This document shows, piece by piece, positions 5,677-5,726 of a DNA stretch of 5,726 nucleotides. How positions within the stretch are numbered: the stretch's first letter is position 1; each line of letters starts with the position of its first letter. Source of the DNA: Alphaproteobacteria bacterium UBA3307 (GTDB lineage Bacteria > Pseudomonadota > Alphaproteobacteria > RF32 > CAG-239); assembly GCA_002361365.1 (NCBI GenBank), contig DEST01000023.1, forward strand, positions 1 through 5,726, read 5' to 3'. Below the pieces are notes generated by a model. The model worked only from the letters and a program-made list of their open reading frames with translations. It ran no database searches and was not told where the DNA came from. The translations under genes were made by a program, and so were the position numbers.

Positions 5677-5726
5677 GATGTAAAATTTTGCTTAAGCTCC
5701 CTTGCAACTCTCAAAAGTTGACTAGC

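Noticed and set aside
5705..5720. Small hairpin CAACT-loop-AGTTG after the last gene, as a terminator
   Set aside because: Only a 5-bp stem with a 6-nt loop, low GC, and no T run follows in the window.
5673..5726. Minus-strand open stretch of 17 codons ending in TAA at 5673-5675, reading ASQLLRVARELKQNFTS
   Set aside because: It could be the tail of a gene entering from the right, but 17 residues at the edge carry no recognisable motif and chance is as likely.

Overview
The window looks like ordinary chromosome from a low-to-moderate GC bacterium, most likely an alphaproteobacterium. This rests on remembered family patterns, not on a search. The M16 peptidase is of the compact type close to the mitochondrial processing peptidase beta subunit, and the RNase HI and the Bcp peroxiredoxin C-terminus (WRKVKVAGH) look alphaproteobacterial. 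The GluRS fragment instead resembles the clostridial/Firmicutes type. One explanation is a host-associated, AT-shifted alphaproteobacterium that acquired gltX by transfer, but this is inference.

Layout: positions 1-1353 are a minus-strand block. elbB (DJ-1/PfpI-type glyoxalase) lies upstream of gltX (glutamyl-tRNA synthetase), 80 nt apart, and gltX runs off the left edge. A compact divergent region (1354-1459) carries two well-formed sigma70-type promoters that overlap each other, one firing left into elbB and one right into a zinc M16 peptidase gene (1460-2710). A 226-nt AT-rich spacer with an imperfect 53-nt inverted repeat and candidate promoters follows. Next is a two-gene unit: a Schlafen AlbA_2-domain protein (2937-4004) overlapping rnhA (4001-4456) by ATGA. 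After a 129-nt gap with small alternative stem-loops comes a bcp-type thiol peroxidase (4586-5032). A 152-nt very AT-rich spacer then leads to an unrecognised 163-aa gene (5185-5676) of lower GC without a clear ribosome binding site.

Functionally the known genes are housekeeping: tRNA charging, carbonyl detoxification, protein processing, removal of RNA from RNA/DNA hybrids and peroxide reduction. The least ordinary elements are the AlbA_2 protein translationally coupled to RNase HI, the nested divergent promoters, and the orphan gene at the right end. No tRNA, rRNA, CRISPR array, insertion sequence or convincing rho-independent terminator was seen. No complete novel system can be claimed.
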